Under the pieces are notes generated by a model. The model searched no databases. It had not been told where the DNA came from and saw only the letters and a list, made by a program, of their open reading frames with translations. Below are positions 60,911-64,000 of a DNA stretch of 64,000 nucleotides, one piece after another. Position 1 is the stretch's first letter. Every line of letters starts with the position of its first letter. The translations under genes were made by a program, and so were the position numbers. This DNA comes from Campylobacter gracilis (GTDB lineage Bacteria > Campylobacterota > Campylobacteria > Campylobacterales > Campylobacteraceae). Location: contig NZ_CP012196.1 in the NCBI RefSeq assembly GCF_001190745.1, positions 2,108,001 through 2,172,000 on the forward strand, in the 5' to 3' direction.

Positions 60911-63900
60911 TGTTTTCTAAATTTTTCATCAACCGCCCCGTTTTTGCCTGCGTCGTTTCGATCATCATCGTAATCGCGGGCGTTTTGGCTCTTAAAAATT
61001 CCTCCGTCGAGGAGTATCCGCAACTCACGCCGCCGCAAATCGTCGTTAGCGCTACATATAGCGGCGCGGACGCGCAAACGATCGCCGATGTCGTCGCAGC
61101 CCCTCTTGAAAACGCGATCAACGGCGTTGAAAATATGATCTATATGGAAAGTTCGGCAAGCTCCTCCGGTGATGTTCGTATCAACGTATATTTTCAAATC
61201 GGCACAAATCCAGCAGATGCGAAAGTCAATGTAAACAACCGCGTCACGCCAGCTCTTACGCTACTTCCCGACGAAGTGCGTAGGTACGGCGTAACCGTCA
61301 CCGAGCGCAGCAGTACGATGCTCGAAGTGCTTGCGTTTTACGATCCTAGCGAACAGATGGATGTCGTAGAGATGCAAAACTACGTAGCTATCAACGTCGT
61401 AGATGAGCTAAAGCGCGTGTCGGGCGTCGGAGAGGCTCAGGCGCTGGGCACGAAAGATTATGCGATGAGGATCTGGGTTAAGCCTGAGCTGCTTAAGAAA
61501 TTTAACGTTACGACCGCCGAGATAATCGCCGCAATAAGCGAACAAAATAGCCAATACGCCGCGGGTAAGATGGGCGAGCAGCCGATGAACTTAGGCAATC
61601 CCTACGTATATGCGATCAAGCCTGAGGGTCGTTTAAAAACCGTCGAAGAGTTTGAAAATATCATCATACGCGCGCAAAAAGATGGGAATTTCTTGCGCGT
61701 AAAAGATGTCGCCGAGGTCAAACTTGGCGGCGCAAGCTACAATATCTCGGCGAAATTTAACGGTAAAGAGATGGTGCCTGTGCTTATCTTTATGCAAAGC
61801 GGTGCCAACGCTCTAGCCGTAGTTGAAGCGGTAAATAAGCGCATAGACGAGCTTAAACCAAATTTCCCAGGCGAGCTGACCTACGACGTCGCCTACGATA
61901 CGACTAGCTTCGTAAAAGTCTCGATCGAAGAGGTCATTCATACTTTCATTGAAGCGTTAATCCTCGTCATCATCGTTATGTATATGTTCTTAGGCAATCT
62001 TAGAGCGACGATCATTCCGACGCTTGCTGCGCCTGTGTCGATCTGCGGCGCGTTTATCGGAATTTACGCCTTCGGATTTTCAATAAATTTAATCACTCTT
62101 TTTGCGCTTATTTTAGCTATCGGCATCGTCGTGGACGACGCCATTATCGTGATCGAAAACGTAGAGAGAATTTTACACGAAGAGCCGGATCTTAGCGTCA
62201 AAGAAGCCACTACAAAGGCGATGGGCGAGATCGTAGCGCCCGTCATCTCGATCGTGCTCGTGCTCTCAGCGGTTTTCGTGCCGGTTGCGTTTATGGAGGG
62301 CTTTACGGGGGTTATGCAGAGGCAATTTGCTTTAACGCTCGTAGCCTCGGTATGTTTTTCAGGCTTCGTAGCCCTTACGCTAACGCCCGCACTTTGCGCC
62401 CTGATATTGCAAAAAAAGGAATCCGAGCCGTTTTTCTTTATAAGATGGTTTAATAATCTTTTTAGCATCTCAACTAAAATTTACGCCGCAGGCGTCGGCA
62501 TGGTTTTGCGCCATGTGCTAATCAGCCTCGTTTTTGTGGGCATCATCATCTATGCGATGGTGAAGCTTCTTGTGCTCACTCCTAGCGGCCTGGTACCTAA
62601 TGAGGACAAAGGCTCGATTATGGCGATGACTACGCTTCCATCGGCATCTACTCTACCTAGGACGGAAGCCGATCAGGATTTCATCGCAAGCATCGCTAAA
62701 AAGTATCCAAACGTAAAAGATATAACCCAAATCACGGGATACGATATGCTAGCCGGAGCGCTCAGAGAAAACGCGGGAGCTTTTTTTATGAAGCTAAAAG
62801 ACTGGAAAGATCGCCCGGGCGATGAAAATTCCAACTTTGCCTTAGCCGCCGCGCTAAACGGGCAGCTCTACGGCGCCGATCGCAACTCGATGACCTACGT
62901 CGTCACGCCGCCGCCTATTATGGGTCTTTCGCTTACGGGCGGATTTGAGCTCTACGCGCAAAGCACGACGGGCAAGAGCTACGATGAAATTCGCGCCGAT
63001 ATGGATCGTGTAACTGCCAAAGCCAATCAGCACCCCGCTTTAAAGCTCGTGCGAACGACGCTGGATACCGATTTCCCGCAGTATAAGCTCTATCTCGATA
63101 AAGAGAAGATAAAGATGCTAGGCGTTAAGATAGCCGACATTTTCACCGTGCTAAATTCCACCATCGGGCAGTATTACATCAACGACTTTAACCTCTTGGG
63201 GCGCACGTTTAAGGTCTATATCCGCGCTACGCAAAACTACAGAGACGATCCTAATGATCTAAAATCGCTCTACGTCCGCAGCGGCAGCGGCGATCTGATC
63301 GCGTTAAATTCTTTAGTAAGGCTTGAGCGCTCGCTGGGTCCTGATTCCGTTAATAGATTTAATGCCTTCCCTGCCGCGCAGATTATGGGTGAGCCAAACA
63401 CGGGCTACACCTCGGGTCAGGCGATTGCAGCGATCCAAGAAGTCATAAAAGAGGAGCTTCCTAGCGGATATTCGATCGGTTGGGCGGGCTCCGCGTATCA
63501 AGAGGTCAGCGAGACGGGTAAGGGCGCGCAGGCATTCGTATTCGGAATGATCTTCGTGTTTCTGATCCTGGCGGCTCAATACGAAAGGTGGCTCATGCCG
63601 CTTGCCGTGCTTACCGCCGTGCCGTTTTCGGTATTCGGCGCGCTCGTATTTACATATTTCCGCGGGCTGAATAACGACATATATTTTCAGATCGGACTTT
63701 TGCTTCTAATAGGTCTGGCGGCGAAAAATGCGATTTTGATCGTGGAATTTGCGATGAACGAGCACCTAAACAACCACCGCCCGATCGCGGAAGCTGCCGT
63801 CGAGGCCGCCAAGATGAGGTTCCGCCCTATCGTTATGACGAGCCTTGCGTTCGGCCTCGGCGTGCTTCCGATGGTTATCGCCACCGGCGCTGGCGCTGCT

Positions 63901-64000
63901 AGCCGCCACGCGCTAGGAACCGGCGTCGTAGGCGGAATGCTCGCGGCATCTACGATCGCGATCTTTTTCGTGCCGCTATTTTTCTACCTGCTCGAAAGCT
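60910..64000 (+). CDS. cmeB: RND multidrug efflux pump, CmeB/AcrB family (3' end outside window)
   Basis: Partial: 1030 codons are present without a stop. The first residues MFSKFFINRPVFACVVSI match AcrB/CmeB. Helix 4 has the proton-relay Asp pair IGIVVDDAIIVIENVER, and helix 10 the Lys in IGLAAKNAILIVEFA. The ALTLTPALC and porter-domain segments follow in order. It pumps bile salts and drugs out of the inner membrane and periplasm with the adaptor encoded just upstream. The AAAGCGGGAAATAATG overlap indicates tight coupling. Codon use matches the flanking genes. Confidence 0.95.
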   Translation, partial: MFSKFFINRPVFACVVSIIIVIAGVLALKNSSVEEYPQLTPPQIVVSATYSGADAQTIADVVAAPLENAINGVENMIYMESSASSSGDVRINVYFQIGTNPADAKVNVNNRVTPALTLLPDEVRRYGVTVTERSSTMLEVLAFYDPSEQMDVVEMQNYVAINVVDELKRVSGVGEAQALGTKDYAMRIWVKPELLKKFNVTTAEIIAAISEQNSQYAAGKMGEQPMNLGNPYVYAIKPEGRLKTVEEFENIIIRAQKDGNFLRVKDVAEVKLGGASYNISAKFNGKEMVPVLIFMQSGANALAVVEAVNKRIDELKPNFPGELTYDVAYDTTSFVKVSIEEVIHTFIEALILVIIVMYMFLGNLRATIIPTLAAPVSICGAFIGIYAFGFSINLITLFALILAIGIVVDDAIIVIENVERILHEEPDLSVKEATTKAMGEIVAPVISIVLVLSAVFVPVAFMEGFTGVMQRQFALTLVASVCFSGFVALTLTPALCALILQKKESEPFFFIRWFNNLFSISTKIYAAGVGMVLRHVLISLVFVGIIIYAMVKLLVLTPSGLVPNEDKGSIMAMTTLPSASTLPRTEADQDFIASIAKKYPNVKDITQITGYDMLAGALRENAGAFFMKLKDWKDRPGDENSNFALAAALNGQLYGADRNSMTYVVTPPPIMGLSLTGGFELYAQSTTGKSYDEIRADMDRVTAKANQHPALKLVRTTLDTDFPQYKLYLDKEKIKMLGVKIADIFTVLNSTIGQYYINDFNLLGRTFKVYIRATQNYRDDPNDLKSLYVRSGSGDLIALNSLVRLERSLGPDSVNRFNAFPAAQIMGEPNTGYTSGQAIAAIQEVIKEELPSGYSIGWAGSAYQEVSETGKGAQAFVFGMIFVFLILAAQYERWLMPLAVLTAVPFSVFGALVFTYFRGLNNDIYFQIGLLLLIGLAAKNAILIVEFAMNEHLNNHRPIAEAAVEAAKMRFRPIVMTSLAFGLGVLPMVIATGAGAASRHALGTGVVGGMLAASTIAIFFVPLFFYLLES

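Overview
The window looks like a chromosomal segment of a Campylobacter species outside the C. jejuni/C. coli group, close to C. gracilis or its relatives (inference). Supporting signs are a cytochrome c hydroxylamine oxidoreductase-like/NapC pair of the kind known from Campylobacterota, a CmeAB-type efflux operon behind a near-match to the C. jejuni CmeR operator, arylsulfate sulfotransferases beside a DsbL/DsbI pair, menaquinone-type prenyltransferase, and SD-led genes with TATAAT-type -10 boxes and weak -35 regions. Base composition is higher in G+C than C. jejuni, and intergenic DNA is saturated with short A/T palindromes of the form AAATTTTAAAATTT.

Layout. 1-10 kb: a small HEAT-like protein, octaheme HAO-like cytochrome plus its NapC-type quinol dehydrogenase (reverse) facing a two-subunit class I fumarase (forward), then poorly characterised membrane/exported proteins and a TerC-family protein. 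10-16 kb: a lipoprotein behind a G10 tract, then a housekeeping block (rnhB, RDD, pyrE, frr, secG, Bax-inhibitor-like). 15.7-19.4 kb: a tightly coupled forward operon of beta-carbonic anhydrase, MscS-type channel, a 57-residue hyperacidic microprotein and an atypical Fe-superoxide dismutase. 20-31 kb: oligoendopeptidase F, a broken dcuC, a MORN-repeat protein, an AT-rich coiled-coil membrane protein that looks acquired, a hypoxanthine/uracil-DNA glycosylase, moeA, an MFS exporter and rdgB. 31.7-32.3 kb: six tRNAs (Pro, His, Arg, Arg, Leu, Asn), followed by a class III-like hybrid cluster protein with a perfect FNR-type box.

34-50 kb: pdxY-like kinase, menA, a DUF2695 gene interrupted by TGA, then the most coherent accessory region: two arylsulfate sulfotransferases (reverse), dsbL-dsbI, a histidine kinase/response regulator pair, a frameshifted TonB-dependent receptor, a second DsbA-like protein and an aldo/keto reductase. 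The sulfotransferases each carry one conserved Cys pair close to the catalytic His, so the DsbL/DsbI pair plausibly folds them and the two-component system may control the set (inference).

50-64 kb: a tautomerase, decayed flavin reductase and NAD(P)-binding fragments joined by a deletion, nitronate monooxygenase, an intact NAD(P)-binding paralogue with a start-proximal frameshift, a lipoprotein, a tannase/feruloyl esterase family hydrolase, YagU-like protein, MFS exporter, thiD with a large low-complexity insert, and the RND efflux adaptor and pump, the pump running off the window end. Several single-base shifts in short homopolymers and three in-frame TGAs show either gene decay or sequencing error. 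No rRNA, CRISPR array, insertion sequence or prophage was seen.
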